A stretch of DNA of 64,000 nt from Rouxiella aceris (GTDB taxonomy: Bacteria > Pseudomonadota > Gammaproteobacteria > Enterobacterales > Enterobacteriaceae): contig NZ_JAADJU010000001.1 of NCBI RefSeq assembly GCF_012933545.1, positions 682,001 to 746,000 on the forward strand, given 5' to 3'. A program made the position numbers and the translations under genes. Position 1 is the stretch's first letter. Each line of letters starts with the position of its first letter. Under the pieces are notes generated by a model, which worked only from the letters and a program-made list of their open reading frames with translations, was not told the origin of the DNA and searched no databases. This document shows, in pieces, positions 29,353-41,882 of the stretch.

Positions 29353-29373
29353 ACGCCGGCACAAGGCCGGCGT
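29353..29373 (-). terminator. Terminator of the rpsF-priB-rpsR-rplI operon
   Basis: ACGCCGGC, loop of 5, GCCGGCGT: a perfect 8-bp GC-rich stem. On the minus strand it is followed by TTTGCTTTT. It is 27 bases downstream of rplI. Confidence 0.82.
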
Positions 29374-29399
29374 CTTAACGGATCACTTAACGCGTAATA

Positions 29400-29852
29400 T
29401 TACGCTTCAGCAACCACAACTACAGTCAGCTTAGCGAAAACATCGCTGTGAACCTGGAAGTCCACTTCGTGTTCGCCCAGAGTGCGCAGAACGCCATCTG
29501 GCAGACGAACTTCGCTCTTGGCAACTTTAACACCTGCCGCAGTCACTGCGTCAGAGATGTCACGAGTACCGATAGAGCCGAACAATTTACCTTCGTCGCC
29601 TGCTTTAGACGCGATGGTAACAGAGCCCAGTTCGTTGATGCTGGTTGCGCGAGCTTCAGCGGCGCCCAGAACGTCAGCCAGTTTGGCTTCCAGTTCTGCA
29701 CGACGTGCTTCGAAATACTCAACGTTTTTCTTGGTAGCAGGAACAGCTTTGCCCTGTGGTACCAGGAAGTTACGGGCATAACCCGCTTTAACGTTAACTT
29801 GATCACCCAGGCTGCCCAGGTTTGCTACTTTATCAAGCAGAATAACTTGCAT
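29400..29852 (-). CDS. rplI: 50S ribosomal protein L9
   Basis: A 150-residue L9, as in E. coli. The N-terminal rRNA-binding domain starts [19 protein letters not shown] with [13 protein letters not shown], followed by the long connecting helix and the C-terminal domain. It is the last gene of the rpsF operon, 39 bases after rpsR. Confidence 0.98.
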   Translation of the reverse strand: MQVILLDKVANLGSLGDQVNVKAGYARNFLVPQGKAVPATKKNVEYFEARRAELEAKLADVLGAAEARATSINELGSVTIASKAGDEGKLFGSIGTRDISDAVTAAGVKVAKSEVRLPDGVLRTLGEHEVDFQVHSDVFAKLTVVVVAEA

Positions 29853-29891
29853 TACCTTATCCTCTCAAAGTCGTTAATGGACTGTGGCCTA

Positions 29892-30441
<550 letters not shown>

Positions 30442-30446
30442 AAAAA

Positions 30447-30839
30447 TTACTCTTCAGAATCCCCAGCTTCAGAATCATCATTAGCTTCGGCGAAATCTTC
30501 ACGACGCTCACGGCGTTCGTCTTTCGCTTTAACCATTGGTGAAGCTTCAGTTACCGCGTGCTTAACGCGCATAACCATGCTGCGGATAACGGCGTCGTTG
30601 AAGCGGAAGTTTGTTTCCAGCTCATCGATCGCTTCCTGCGGAGCTTCAACGTTCAGCAGAACGTAGTGGGCTTTGTGCAGTTTATTGATCGGGTAAGCCA
30701 GCTGACGGCGGCCCCAGTCTTCCAGACGGTGAATCTGACCAGCAGCGTTAGTGATGGTAGCACTGTAACGCTCGATCATGCCCGGAACCTGTTCGCTCTG
30801 GTCAGGATGGACCATAAAAACGATTTCGTAATGACGCAT
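30447..30839 (-). CDS. rpsF: 30S ribosomal protein S6
   Basis: A 130-residue S6 (E. coli 131) starting [20 protein letters not shown], with an acidic C-terminal tail ([10 protein letters not shown]). That tail is where RimK adds glutamates in E. coli. It is the first gene of the operon, with a good sigma-70 promoter 100 bases upstream and a structured leader. Confidence 0.98.
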   Translation of the reverse strand: MRHYEIVFMVHPDQSEQVPGMIERYSATITNAAGQIHRLEDWGRRQLAYPINKLHKAHYVLLNVEAPQEAIDELETNFRFNDAVIRSMVMRVKHAVTEASPMVKAKDERRERREDFAEANDDSEAGDSEE

Positions 30840-30968
30840 AGAATTGCTCCTTACGGATTATTCAGCCTCCTGTCAGGGTCAGCCGTGGCCCATGGAAGCA
30901 AGGAACGTGTTATGTGTACGGCTGAAAAAATGACGCGCAATTATAGGGCCGCACTCTCAGAAACTCAA
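30840..30968 (-). promoter_or_regulatory. rpsF operon promoter and structured leader (candidate S6:S18 autoregulatory site)
   Basis: Minus-strand -35 TTGAGT (30963-30968) and -10 TATAAT (30940-30945), spacer 17 bp, GC-rich discriminator. The roughly 90-base leader holds a hairpin with arms CAGCCGT and ACGGCTG. In many bacteria the S6:S18 complex binds an rpsF leader through a CCG motif beside such a stem; this leader fits, but I cannot verify the fold. Confidence 0.6.
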
Positions 30969-31023
30969 GGACCCAGATAGATTAATTTCTCAGCGCCATT
31001 TTCGCCGTACTTTGGCCGCCCTT

Positions 31024-31773
31024 TTACAGCCGGGCGGCAAAAAACTCGGTGGTTTTCTGCAGGGCATTGACCGACACCTTATGCTTGGCCGCCGGGTCGC
31101 TGATAAAGGTCAGGTTGTGCGCCAGGTGGTGCTGCACGAGCGCCTGTTGCAGTCGCGCGCTTTCGGCAAAGGGCACCACATCATCCTGCTCGCCATGCCA
31201 CACCAATAAAGGTTTGCTGCCCACCAGCGCCAGTTTGTCGCTGATATCGCACTGCAACAGCAGCGCCATCTGCTGCGTAAAGTCCGCCCGGGAGAGGCCG
31301 CTGTTGCCGCCAAAGGAGGGGAAAAGCCGTTCAGACAGGGTGGCAAAATACCCCGAGCCCATTAAATTGGCCGCCACTTTCACCCAGGGATAATGGATCA
31401 ATGCCGCCATGGTGGTCATACCCCCCATGGACACGCCGCCGACACCCAGCCGCTGTTCATCCGCCAGCCCGCGGGCGACAAAAGTGTCTTTCAATAGCGC
31501 CAGCTCGGTCAGGTTGTTTTGCAGAATGCGCCAAAAGTGACTCAACAAGACGTTTTCATCCGTTTCAGCGCGCGCGCCGTGCATCAGCGCATCGGGCAAA
31601 ATAACCCGAAAACCGGCCTGTGCCAGCGTGTAACCAAAATAGGAGTAGATCTCCTTGGAAGAAGTAAAGCCATGATAGAAAAATATAGTGGGCAGCAACT
31701 GATGATATTGCCCGGCAGGAACGGCGTGGATCAGCTGAATTCCATCCACAGTTTCCTCATACATTTCAACCAT
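31024..31773 (-). CDS. yjfP: Alpha/beta-hydrolase esterase YjfP
   Basis: A 249-residue alpha/beta hydrolase, equal in length to E. coli YjfP when started at 31773 (MVEMYEETVDG; GGGAG 6 bases upstream). It has an oxyanion region YHGFTSSKE, nucleophile elbow GGVSMGGMT, acid region WHGEQDDVVPF and probable catalytic His in AKHKVSV. E. coli YjfP is a carboxylesterase of uncertain physiological role. The ula genes that separate yjfP from rpsF in E. coli are absent. Confidence 0.9.
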   Translation of the reverse strand: MVEMYEETVDGIQLIHAVPAGQYHQLLPTIFFYHGFTSSKEIYSYFGYTLAQAGFRVILPDALMHGARAETDENVLLSHFWRILQNNLTELALLKDTFVARGLADEQRLGVGGVSMGGMTTMAALIHYPWVKVAANLMGSGYFATLSERLFPSFGGNSGLSRADFTQQMALLLQCDISDKLALVGSKPLLVWHGEQDDVVPFAESARLQQALVQHHLAHNLTFISDPAAKHKVSVNALQKTTEFFAARL

Positions 31774-32111
31774 CTCACGCTCCCTGGCGCATAGCGCCAC
31801 TTAAGGCAAAGGATAAGGACATAACTTATTAATCATTTTTAATTCAGAAAGGGAAAACATCGCAAATAGTAAACAATTATCGATTATTTATCAGCCATGC
31901 TTTTATCAATTGCGTTTTGCAAGATCAAGTCAGAATAAAGCGTAGCTTAGGAGATCACCGCATTTGCAAACTTTGGATGGGGATTTTCCAGACAAAACAG
32001 CACCGATCACGCAGTAAGCGCATACATAAGAAATATTTATTTACAAATGGTGACTAATCCTTTCAGGATTTAAGCCGTTGTAGCGCTTATCTAAGCTAAC
32101 GAGATTTGATC
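31774..32111. other. yjfP-receptor gene divergent intergenic region
   Basis: A 338-base AT-rich region. No sigma-28 (TAAA-N15-GCCGATAA) or convincing sigma-70 promoter could be picked out for the receptor gene. No ORF, hairpin-terminator or repeat is visible. Confidence 0.4.
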
Positions 32112-34055
32112 ATGACAATCGCCTCTCCCTTCTCTTTTCGCCACTGGACAGTTGGAGCAAAACTGGCGAGTTGCGCTTCTTTGCTGGTTGGCTCGTTATT
32201 TATTATTTTTACCCTCGCCCTCACCTACTCGGCGGGTAAGCAGGTTGACTCGCTGGCAGTCAGTGAAATGAACGAACAGGCGGCGGGCGTGGCGGATATG
32301 ATCGAAATGGTCAATACCAGCCTAAATACTGAAGTTGACAGCTATACCCGCTTGTTTACCAATTTTTTGCCCAGTGATTTTGCTCTCGATAGCAGCGGTG
32401 ATGCACATATTGGCAGCCTCGCCGTGCCGGTGCTGAAAGCGGGTGGCAAAGCGCTGAATCTCGATACCAGCATTCCCGATGATTTTTTACAACGCACGGG
32501 GGCGGTCTCCACCATTTTTGTGCGCGCTGGCAACGATTTTGTGCGCGTGACTACCTCGTTGAAAAAACAGGACGGTACTCGTGCCATGGGCACCGTGCTC
32601 GACCCGACTAGCCCGGCTTATGGCAATGTCATGGCAGGAAAATCATTTAGCGGGCTGGCGACACTATTTGGCAAAAGATATATCACCAAATATCAACCCG
32701 TCATCGACAGTGCCGGGCAAGTGATTGGCATTTTGTTTGTCGGCGTAGATATCACCAAACAGTATGGCGATATCCGTGAAAAAATCCTGTCAAAACATAT
32801 TGGCAGCGACGGACATATGTTTGTGCTTAGCAGTGCCGCCGGCCCGCAATTGGGTAGTTATCTGGTTCACGCCAGTGATGAAGGTAAAAAACCTGACTGG
32901 CCGGCAAACGTCTTCGAGCAGATGATGCGTAGCAATAATGGTCAGGTTAGTTACCAAAATGCCACAGGTAACGAGCAGTTTATGGTTTATACCACCATCC
33001 CGAGCTGGCACTGGATGGTCGTAGTGAGTACCGATCGCGACAGTCTGACTGCCGAGGTGCATAAAACCCGCGATATGTTTCTGATCATTGGTATGATCGC
33101 GCTGCTGGCTTTTGTGCTGCTGTTTCTCGGGCTGGCACGGCGGCTGGTCAGTCGGCCATTGGTTGATGCGGTCAGTCTGGCGGAAAGATTTGCCAACGGC
33201 GATCTGCTGGCCCGCTCCGAGCACCAACGGGTTGATGAAATAGGCTCGCTGATGAGTGCGCTGAATGGCATTGGTCAGGGACTGGAAAAAATTGTCGGTG
33301 AAGTTCGCCAGGTCTCTTCTCAAGTCTTGCATGATACCGAGAATCTGGCAGCGGACAGTGCGCAAATCACCCGACAGATTGCCACTCAGGCCAGCAGCCT
33401 GGAACAAACCTCCGCCAGCATCGAACAGCTGACCTCTACCGTGCAAAACAATGCTCATAATGCTTCCCAGGCCACGCTATTGGTGCAAAAAACCGCAACG
33501 GCGGTAAAAGACGGTGCCAGCGCGGTAAGCAACTCAGTTGCCAGCATGGGGGCAATAAAACAATCTTCTCAGCACATTTCTGATATCACCACGCTGATCG
33601 AAACCATTGCCTTCCAGACCAATATTCTGGCCCTTAATGCGGCGGTTGAAGCGGCACGAGCGGGTGAACAAGGGCGAGGATTTGCCGTCGTGGCCTCAGA
33701 AGTCCGAGCTTTGGCACAGCGCAGCTCCAGTGCGGTAAAAGAAATTGAAGCACTGATCGCTGACTCACTGCAAAAAGTCGAGGAGGGACATCAGGGGGCC
33801 GAAAAAACTCAGCAGAAAATGCGCGATATTCTGGAAAGTATCGAGGGGGTAGAAACCTTGATGAAAGATATTGATACCGCCTCCCACGAACAGTCGATCG
33901 GTATTTCGCAGGTCAATATTGCCATTATGCAAATTGGCAAAGCCACGCAGGAGAATGCCACTCTGGTCGAGCATTCGCAGCATACTGCCGATGCCCTCAG
34001 CAACCAGGGCCGCCATCTCTCGGAAGTGGTCAGCGTGTTTAAAATTAGCGAATAA
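32112..34055 (+). CDS. Methyl-accepting chemotaxis protein with large Cache-type sensor
   Basis: A 647-residue receptor: TM1 about 18-40, a long periplasmic domain (about 41-318) of the Cache_3-Cache_2 type ([50 protein letters not shown]), TM2 about 321-341, HAMP 342-395, and a signalling domain with tip [20 protein letters not shown] near 500. Such Cache domains commonly bind small organic acids or amino acids; the ligand here is unknown. The C-terminus (VVSVFKISE) lacks a CheR pentapeptide. ATG 32112 is chosen over TTG 32106; the ribosome site is weak. Absent from this locus in E. coli K-12. Confidence 0.9.
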   Translation: MTIASPFSFRHWTVGAKLASCASLLVGSLFIIFTLALTYSAGKQVDSLAVSEMNEQAAGVADMIEMVNTSLNTEVDSYTRLFTNFLPSDFALDSSGDAHIGSLAVPVLKAGGKALNLDTSIPDDFLQRTGAVSTIFVRAGNDFVRVTTSLKKQDGTRAMGTVLDPTSPAYGNVMAGKSFSGLATLFGKRYITKYQPVIDSAGQVIGILFVGVDITKQYGDIREKILSKHIGSDGHMFVLSSAAGPQLGSYLVHASDEGKKPDWPANVFEQMMRSNNGQVSYQNATGNEQFMVYTTIPSWHWMVVVSTDRDSLTAEVHKTRDMFLIIGMIALLAFVLLFLGLARRLVSRPLVDAVSLAERFANGDLLARSEHQRVDEIGSLMSALNGIGQGLEKIVGEVRQVSSQVLHDTENLAADSAQITRQIATQASSLEQTSASIEQLTSTVQNNAHNASQATLLVQKTATAVKDGASAVSNSVASMGAIKQSSQHISDITTLIETIAFQTNILALNAAVEAARAGEQGRGFAVVASEVRALAQRSSSAVKEIEALIADSLQKVEEGHQGAEKTQQKMRDILESIEGVETLMKDIDTASHEQSIGISQVNIAIMQIGKATQENATLVEHSQHTADALSNQGRHLSEVVSVFKISE

Positions 34056-34116
34056 CCCCTCGCCAGCCCTCGGTGGCGGGGGCTACACTGAGGTATGTGT
34101 TAGCGGAGAACAATCA

Positions 34117-34440
34117 ATGAAACACTGCCTTTCCCTGTTACAGCGCGGCCTCAGTACCCTGTTGCTACTGAGCGCGCTGAGCGCCTGCAGCATACTGCAA
34201 CCGACTCCCATGCCGCCCCCTGCGCCGACCAGCAAAGCGCAGGAGGTGGTACGTGGGCAAACGGCTACACTGACCAAGATAGGCAATGTTTCGGCCAGAG
34301 TGAGCGGCAGCCCGATGGATGTCGAGGCCGCCATTCGCCACAAAGCCGATGCCGCCGGTGCGCATTATTATCTGATCCTCTATGTCAGCGACCAAATCGT
34401 ACCGGGCCGTTGGTCTGCCGAGGCCATTCTCTATCGCTAA
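34117..34440 (+). CDS. bsmA: Biofilm-associated DUF1471 lipoprotein BsmA
   Basis: A 107-residue lipoprotein: signal peptide with lipobox LSAC (Cys24), then a Pro-rich linker and a DUF1471 domain (VRGQTATLTKIGNVSARVSG and AIRHKADAAGAHYYLI). E. coli BsmA (YjfO) influences biofilm and peroxide or acid stress. ATG 34117 has GGAG about 10 bases upstream; the frame extends further upstream inside the receptor gene without conservation. It is a third DUF1471 protein in this window besides the two YhcN copies. It is convergent with aidB, with a 17-base gap. Confidence 0.87.
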   Translation: MKHCLSLLQRGLSTLLLLSALSACSILQPTPMPPPAPTSKAQEVVRGQTATLTKIGNVSARVSGSPMDVEAAIRHKADAAGAHYYLILYVSDQIVPGRWSAEAILYR

Positions 34441-34457
34441 TCGCCACTGACTGCGGA

Positions 34458-36089
34458 TTATTGGGCGCCCATCGCCCGATCGAGCAGTTGCTGGCACAGC
34501 CGTTCATCAATCAGGCTCTCGCCACGGGGATCGAGAGTCATTCGACACCAGGCATCCGCCATGGGCGGCGAGGAAACCTCGAGCATTTCGGCAGCAGCGT
34601 ACAGATTAAACAACTGACTGGCGAGGGTGCGTCCGTAAGCTTCGTTGCCTCTTTTCAGGCATTGCATAAATTGCCGCGCCGCTTTGTCAAACAGGCGATT
34701 CTGGCCACGGACCTGATGCAGCCGCTGCTGGACCTCCTCCTGAGCGCCGGGCATTTTTTTCAGGCTACGCAACACGTCAAGGCACATCACGTTACCTGAG
34801 CCTTCCCAGATGCTGTTAACCGGCATTTCACGGTACAGGCGCGGTAGTTCGTTCTCCTCGCAATAGCCGATGCCCCCCAGTACCTCCATCGCCTCGGCGA
34901 CAAAAGGTATGCCTTGTCGACAAACCTCAAATTTTGCCGCCGGTGTCAGTAAACGACTGATCACCTGTTGCTGGCTGTCGGTGGTATTGGCGCGAGCATG
35001 GGCCAGACGGAACAACAGTGCCGTTTGCCCCTCCAGCCTCAGCGCCATCCGGCTTAGCACCTGACGCATTAGTGGCTGCTCGATCAACGGCTTGCCAAAC
35101 GCCTGGCGCTGGAAAGCATGGTACAACGCGACAGAGAACGCACGGCGCATCATGGCGTGGCTGCCCAGCGCGCAATCAAAACGCGTATGGCCGCCCATTT
35201 TCAAAATATGCCGCACCCCCTCCCCTTCATCGCCCAGCAGCCAGCCAATGGCATTAAAAAATTCCACTTCACCGCTGGCGTTAGACCTGTTGCCCAACTT
35301 GTCCTTTAAGCGTTGAATACGTACCGCGTTGCGCTCACCGTCAGGCAGCACCCGCGGTAAAAAGAAGCAGGATAGCCCACCCTCGGTCTGCGCCAGCACC
35401 AAATGCGCATCACTTTGTGGCACCGAGAAAAACCATTTATGGCCGACCAGCCGATAAGCCTTGCCGGGGCCGCGTCCCTCTATCGCCGTGGCGGTGGTGG
35501 TGTTGCTTAGCACATCGGAGCCGCCCTGTTTTTCGGTCATGCCCATACCAATCAGCAGCCCGCGTTTTTTGTCGCCAGGCATTAAGTGCGCGTCATAGCG
35601 ATCGGACAGCAGCGGTGTCAGCCAGGCGCTGAACTCAGCGGGCAGAAACTGTTGCAGCACCGGTGTAGCACCGTAGGTCATGGTGATGGGACAGAGGGTT
35701 CCGGCTTCAACCTGGGCATGCAATACAAAGCGGGCGGCACGGGCAACAGCCGAACCGATGCGCGCATCTTCCTGCCAGGAAAGGTTATGTACCCGATTCG
35801 CCACCAGCCCTTGCATAAGTAAATGCCAGGCCGGATGAAAACGCACATCATCCAGTGGCTCTCCGCTGGGTTCAAAGCGTAATAAATCGGGAGGATTGGC
35901 ATTGGCTAAGCGCCCCAGCTCAAGAGATTCGGCCGAGCCAAGCTGCTGCCCCAGGGAAGCCAGCACATCCAGGTCCCAGCCAGCACGCTGGCGCACTACC
36001 GCTTCACGCAGCGCGGTATCAGACAGGAATAAATTGCTGTTGTTCAGAGGTTTGGGCTGATTAAACACCCGATGAGTTTCCCAGTTCAT
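34458..36089 (-). CDS. aidB: Acyl-CoA dehydrogenase-like DNA alkylation response protein AidB
   Basis: A FAD-containing acyl-CoA dehydrogenase-fold protein of 543 residues (E. coli 541) that binds DNA and is induced by Ada on alkylation. Visible: GMTEKQGGSDVLSNTTTATA, RLKDKLGNRSNASGEVEF and VNSIWEGSGNVMCLDVLRSL. I start at 36089 (MNWETHRVFNQPKPL), with GGGAG 6-7 bases upstream; in-frame codons further up are not conserved. Direct repair activity is unproven; protection of DNA is the prevailing idea. Confidence 0.95.
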   Translation of the reverse strand: MNWETHRVFNQPKPLNNSNLFLSDTALREAVVRQRAGWDLDVLASLGQQLGSAESLELGRLANANPPDLLRFEPSGEPLDDVRFHPAWHLLMQGLVANRVHNLSWQEDARIGSAVARAARFVLHAQVEAGTLCPITMTYGATPVLQQFLPAEFSAWLTPLLSDRYDAHLMPGDKKRGLLIGMGMTEKQGGSDVLSNTTTATAIEGRGPGKAYRLVGHKWFFSVPQSDAHLVLAQTEGGLSCFFLPRVLPDGERNAVRIQRLKDKLGNRSNASGEVEFFNAIGWLLGDEGEGVRHILKMGGHTRFDCALGSHAMMRRAFSVALYHAFQRQAFGKPLIEQPLMRQVLSRMALRLEGQTALLFRLAHARANTTDSQQQVISRLLTPAAKFEVCRQGIPFVAEAMEVLGGIGYCEENELPRLYREMPVNSIWEGSGNVMCLDVLRSLKKMPGAQEEVQQRLHQVRGQNRLFDKAARQFMQCLKRGNEAYGRTLASQLFNLYAAAEMLEVSSPPMADAWCRMTLDPRGESLIDERLCQQLLDRAMGAQ

Positions 36090-36176
36090 ATCCATCTCCC
36101 TAATCCGTTGCATCAGGATCAAGTATGGTAAAAACCAGTAATTTTACCGCAGAGTGGATCACAAACAGGGGAAACG

Positions 36177-36199
36177 CCTGCGGCCAGCAAGGCCGCAGG
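36177..36199 (-). terminator. Terminator downstream of rlmB
   Basis: CCTGCGGCC, loop of 5, GGCCGCAGG: a perfect 9-bp stem 14 bases past rlmB on the minus strand, followed by CGTTTCCCC. It ends the nsrR-rnr-rlmB transcript before aidB. The T tract is short. Confidence 0.65.
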
Positions 36200-36212
36200 G
36201 GGGAAAGGCGAC

Positions 36213-36953
36213 TCAGCCTTTGACTGAACGCTGGCGTACCGCTTCAAATAAGCAAACGCCGGTGGCCACTGACACATTTAATGAAGAGACGGAACCGGCC
36301 ATCGGGATACTGATTAGCTCATCGCAATGGTCACGGGTCAGACGACGCATACCTTCGCCTTCAGCGCCCATCACCAGGGCCATCGGCCCGGTCATCTTGC
36401 TCTGAAACAGCGTATGGTCAGCTTCACCCGCAGTACCGACGATCCACACGTTATGCTCTTGCAGCAAACGCAGGGTACGGGCCAAATTGGTGACGTTGAT
36501 TAGCGGCACGTTTTCGGCGGCACCGCTGGCGACTTTTTTCGCTGTCGCATTCAGCTTGGCCGAACGGTCACGAGGCACAATTACCGCATGCACACCGGCG
36601 GCATCGGCGGTACGCAAACAAGCGCCGAGGTTATGGGGATCGGTAACACCGTCAAGCACCAACAAGAAGGGGCTGTCCAGACTTTCCAGCAACGCGGGCA
36701 GATCGTTTTCCTGATACTGACGACCCTCTTTGACTCTGGCAATAATCCCCTGATGGACCGCGCCTTCGGATTTGTCATCCAGCCACTGACGACTGGCAAC
36801 CTGGATCACAATGCCGCTGGCCTCGATTTCATCGATCAGCGGTTTAAGACGTTTATCATCGCGGCCTTTAAGAATAAAAACTTCCAGAAAGCGTTGCGGA
36901 TCGTTGTCGAGTAAGGCTTTGACGGAGTGGATACCGTAAATAATTTCGCTCAT
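36213..36953 (-). CDS. rlmB: 23S rRNA (guanosine(2251)-2'-O)-methyltransferase RlmB
   Basis: A 246-residue SpoU-family SPOUT methyltransferase. It has an N-terminal L30e-like RNA-binding domain ([19 protein letters not shown]), SPOUT motif 1 ([20 protein letters not shown]) and motifs 2-3 ([12 protein letters not shown] and [18 protein letters not shown]) forming the knot. It lies 145 bases downstream of rnr in the same direction. Confidence 0.97.
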   Translation of the reverse strand: MSEIIYGIHSVKALLDNDPQRFLEVFILKGRDDKRLKPLIDEIEASGIVIQVASRQWLDDKSEGAVHQGIIARVKEGRQYQENDLPALLESLDSPFLLVLDGVTDPHNLGACLRTADAAGVHAVIVPRDRSAKLNATAKKVASGAAENVPLINVTNLARTLRLLQEHNVWIVGTAGEADHTLFQSKMTGPMALVMGAEGEGMRRLTRDHCDELISIPMAGSVSSLNVSVATGVCLFEAVRQRSVKG

Positions 36954-37098
36954 GATGCTCTTTAAAATAGCTTTACGGGCAACAAGTGCCCGTAGTCTGA
37001 TCGTGAATAGCTGTAATCAACAGCGGTAATGAATTGCTAAACCAATGGCAGCGATCCTGGCATGGACTGACGCAGGCATCAGTCCATAACCGCGCAAA

Positions 37099-39609
37099 TC
37101 AGGAGGCAATCTGCTTTTTCTTTGCTCGTTTGCTCTTGGTCGCTTCGGCAATTTTCTGCGTCTTATCCGAAGGCTTTTTGGCTTTTTTAGGCTTGCCGTC
37201 TTTGCCAACGGCACTCACCGCTTTGCCCTCTTTTTTCGCTTTGGCCGGTTTGGCTGATTTGTCGCCTTCTTTGCGGAATGCGCTATCTGGCTCAAAATTG
37301 GTGTTTTTCTTCACCGAGCGACGACGACCGGCATTGGCCGGTGCCGTAGAACGCATCGTGCGCTCGCCGGGATTTTTTGCCCTGTCACGGGCAGTTTTGC
37401 CTTCGCCACGCGCTTTACGAGCACTGGACACCAACGCAAAATCGATTTTTCGCTCATCCATATGCACCGCTTCGACGCGAATTTCAACGGCATCACCCAG
37501 GCGATAAACGCTGCCCGAGGATTCACCGACCAGACGCTGACCGATATTATCATAGCGATAATAGTCGTTATCGAGGGTAGAGACGTGGACCAGGCCATCG
37601 ATAAACAGGTCAGCCAGACGTACAAAGAAACCAAAGCCGGTAACGCTGGCGATAATGCCGTTAAACACCTCGCCAACGTGGTCCTGCATAAAGTCACACT
37701 TCAGCCAGTCGGCAACGTTGCGCGTCGCTTCATCAGCGCGGCGCTCGGCCATGGAACAGTGCTCGCCCAGTTGCAGCATATCGGCGTAATCACTATGCCA
37801 GCCACCGGTCGGCGTCCAGCGCTCCTTGAGGTTGCCATGCTCTTTAGCCAGCAGATATTTGATGGCGCGATGCAGTGACAGGTCGGGATAACGACGGATT
37901 GGCGAAGTAAAGTGGCCATAAGAGGCCAATGCCAGACCAAAGTGTCCGCGGTTTTCCGGATCGTAAATTGCCTGTTTCATCGAACGCAGCAGCATGGTTT
38001 GCAGCATTTCACGGTCAGGACGATCTTTGAGTTCATCCATCAACTGCGCGTAATCTTTTGGCTCAGGCTTCATACCGCCGCCCAGCGTCAGACTCAGTTC
38101 CGCCAGTACACTTTTCAGCGCCGAGATATGGTCATCGCTTGGACGGTCATGCACGCGGAAGAGTGCCGGTTCGTTATGTTTCTCAACAAAACGCGCCGCG
38201 GCAATATTCGCCAGGATCATACATTCTTCGATCAGTTTATGCGCATCGTTACGCACCGTCGGTTCCACGCGCTCAATGCGACGTTCGGCATTGAAAATAA
38301 ACTTGGCTTCTTCGGTTTCAAATGCAATCCCGCCGCGCTCGGCACGGGCCTGATCCAGCACCTTATACATGGTATGCAGTTCTTGCAGGTGTTTGACCAG
38401 CGGAGAATACTGCTCGCGCAGCTCTTCGTTGCCTTCAATAATGTGCCAGACCTTGGTATAGGTCAGACGGGCATGGGAGCTCATCACCGCTTCGTAGAAC
38501 TTGGAAGTCGTCAGCTTGCCCTGTGCCGAAATGGTCATTTCACAGACCATGCACAGACGATCAACCTGTGGATTAAGCGAGCAAAGGCCATTAGAGAGCA
38601 CCTCTGGCAGCATTGGCACTACCTGCGACGGGAAATAGACAGAGGTAGCACGGCTGCGCGCTTCGGCATCCAGTGCCGTACCCTGACGCACGTAATAGCT
38701 GACATCGGCAATAGCGACCCATAAACGCCAACCGCCGCCACGTTTTTTCTCACAGTAAACGGCATCGTCAAAGTCGCGAGCATCTTCACCATCAATGGTA
38801 ACCAATGGCAGACTGCGCAGGTCAACGCGGCCTTTTTTCGCTTCTTCCGGCACCTGTTCACTCAGGTCGGCGACCTGTTTTTCTACCTGTGGCGGCCAGA
38901 CATGAGGGATTTCATGGGTACGCAAGGCAATATCCACTGCCATATTGGTGCCCATTTTGTCGCCCAGCACTTCAACGATTTTCCCCACCGCTTTGGTACG
39001 GCGAGTCGGACGCTGAGTCAGCTCGACCACCACCATATAACCCATACGGGCGCCGCTTACGGCATCGGCGGGGATCAGGATATCAAAGCTTAACCGGCTG
39101 TCATCCGGCACCACAAAACCGGCACCGGCATCGGTAAAGTAGCGACCGACGATCTGGCTGGTTTTGGGGACCAATACGCGAACGATACGCGCTTCACGAC
39201 GGCCTTTACGGTCAGTGCCCACTGGCTGAGCCAGTACCACATCACCGTGAATACACATTTTCATCTGTTCGGCAGACAGATAAACATCATCTTTTTTCAC
39301 ACCTTCCAGACGCAGGAAACCGTAGCCATCACGATGGCCAATTACGGTACCTTTTAACAAATCAAGACGTTCTGGCAGGGCATAGCATTGACGACGGGTA
39401 AAGACCAGTTGGCCATCCCGCTCCATTGCCCGCAGTCTGCGACGCAGGGCTTCCAGCGCTTCTTCGCCTGACAGGTTCAGTTCATTGCCCAGCTCTTCGC
39501 GGCTGGCGGGAGTTTCACGTTTCCCCAGGTGTTCGAGAATAAACTCACGGCTGGGAATGGGTGATTCGTATTTTTCTGCTTCCCGTTCCAGAAATGGATC
39601 TTGTGACAT
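37099..39609 (-). CDS. rnr: Ribonuclease R
   Basis: A processive 3'-5' exoribonuclease that degrades structured RNA and works with SmpB-tmRNA quality control. I start at 39609 ([25 protein letters not shown] 6 bases upstream), giving 836 residues (E. coli 813). Domains: N-terminal HTH and cold-shock domains, RNB catalytic domain ([39 protein letters not shown]), S1 domain ([18 protein letters not shown]) and a very Lys-rich C-terminal tail that is longer than in E. coli. nsrR lies 41 bases upstream. Confidence 0.97.
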   Translation of the reverse strand: MSQDPFLEREAEKYESPIPSREFILEHLGKRETPASREELGNELNLSGEEALEALRRRLRAMERDGQLVFTRRQCYALPERLDLLKGTVIGHRDGYGFLRLEGVKKDDVYLSAEQMKMCIHGDVVLAQPVGTDRKGRREARIVRVLVPKTSQIVGRYFTDAGAGFVVPDDSRLSFDILIPADAVSGARMGYMVVVELTQRPTRRTKAVGKIVEVLGDKMGTNMAVDIALRTHEIPHVWPPQVEKQVADLSEQVPEEAKKGRVDLRSLPLVTIDGEDARDFDDAVYCEKKRGGGWRLWVAIADVSYYVRQGTALDAEARSRATSVYFPSQVVPMLPEVLSNGLCSLNPQVDRLCMVCEMTISAQGKLTTSKFYEAVMSSHARLTYTKVWHIIEGNEELREQYSPLVKHLQELHTMYKVLDQARAERGGIAFETEEAKFIFNAERRIERVEPTVRNDAHKLIEECMILANIAAARFVEKHNEPALFRVHDRPSDDHISALKSVLAELSLTLGGGMKPEPKDYAQLMDELKDRPDREMLQTMLLRSMKQAIYDPENRGHFGLALASYGHFTSPIRRYPDLSLHRAIKYLLAKEHGNLKERWTPTGGWHSDYADMLQLGEHCSMAERRADEATRNVADWLKCDFMQDHVGEVFNGIIASVTGFGFFVRLADLFIDGLVHVSTLDNDYYRYDNIGQRLVGESSGSVYRLGDAVEIRVEAVHMDERKIDFALVSSARKARGEGKTARDRAKNPGERTMRSTAPANAGRRRSVKKNTNFEPDSAFRKEGDKSAKPAKAKKEGKAVSAVGKDGKPKKAKKPSDKTQKIAEATKSKRAKKKQIAS

Positions 39610-39650
39610 CGCGGTTCCTCCGTTGTCATCAGCAGTTTGTTGAAGACTTT

Positions 39651-40076
39651 TCATTCAACAAGCAATAATTTGTAGAGTTGCGAATTATCTTGCACCATAT
39701 CGGCCAAGGTATATTGGTTCAACTCATCAAGAAAATGTTCTACGGCGGTATGCAGTACATGCTTTAGCCGGCAAGCCGGGGTAATGTGGCAAAAACCTGT
39801 CGAACAATTAACCAGGGCTAACGGTTCCAGCTCGCGGATAACGTTACCCAATAAAATGGTTTCTGCCGGTTTACCCAGCCTGATGCCACCATTTTTACCG
39901 CGTGTTGCCGTAACGAGTCCCGCCCGGCTCAACTGGTTTATAATTTTCACCATGTGATTACGAGAGACACCATACACTTCGGTGACCTGTGAAATATTAG
40001 TGAGCTGACCCGCTGGCAGTGATGCCATATAGATCAGAGCTCTTAAACCATAATCGGTAAAACTTGTTAACTGCAC
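39651..40076 (-). CDS. nsrR: Nitric-oxide-sensing Rrf2 repressor NsrR
   Basis: A 141-residue Rrf2-family regulator with a [2Fe-2S] cluster. The winged helix includes [20 protein letters not shown] (27-46), and the cluster cysteines are C91, C96 and C102, spaced as in E. coli NsrR. Nitric oxide attacks the cluster and releases repression of hmp, ytfE and others. A matching palindromic operator precedes ytfE in this window. The gene leads the nsrR-rnr-rlmB operon. Confidence 0.97.
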   Translation of the reverse strand: MQLTSFTDYGLRALIYMASLPAGQLTNISQVTEVYGVSRNHMVKIINQLSRAGLVTATRGKNGGIRLGKPAETILLGNVIRELEPLALVNCSTGFCHITPACRLKHVLHTAVEHFLDELNQYTLADMVQDNSQLYKLLLVE

Positions 40077-40440
40077 ACTAACCTCTGGGTATTTTTACCC
40101 GTTCTGTGGTCGCATCCTTAACCAATAGATTTCCTGGTGCACTCGAGATAATGACGGCGATCTGATGCGCTTAGTTAAGATTACTCTATTGCAGAGTCAA
40201 CTCGCCACAAAGTTTGTCGCTATCCGCTTTATCTTTCACGTTGTCAACGACTCAGACATGCCCATATAGAGCGCAATAGTTGCCTTGGGCGCGGTATTCC
40301 CGGTGGTTAAAATCGATTGGGTGAGTACGAGACAAAAATCGAGATGACATTATCAGCAGATAAAAAAAAGAAACCGGGCAGATCGCCCGGTTGTCATCAC
40401 GTGAGTTTCCCCAACGTGGTTCAGTGCCTGTTTTTGACGC
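40077..40440. other. purA-nsrR intergenic region
   Basis: A 364-base gap upstream of nsrR and downstream of purA. It contains the purA terminator (40361-40392). The remaining 280 bases should carry the nsrR promoter (minus strand), but I could not single out hexamers. No NsrR-like palindrome or ORF is visible. Confidence 0.4.
40361..40392 (-). terminator. Terminator downstream of purA
   Basis: On the minus strand AACCGGGC, a 5-base loop, GCCCGGTT is followed by TTCTTTTTTTT. A strong intrinsic terminator 49 bases past purA. Confidence 0.9.
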
Positions 40441-41820
<1,380 letters not shown>

Positions 41821-41882
41821 GAAAAATTTCCATTTCGTGCCAGGTATCTCTTGTTACTGCATTTTCTTTATTGCCCCAAAAG

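Noticed and set aside
37912-38724. A 270-codon plus-strand frame inside rnr
   Set aside because: It is the reverse-complement shadow of the RNase R catalytic domain with an atypical His/Phe/Gln-rich composition; no start signal or family resemblance.
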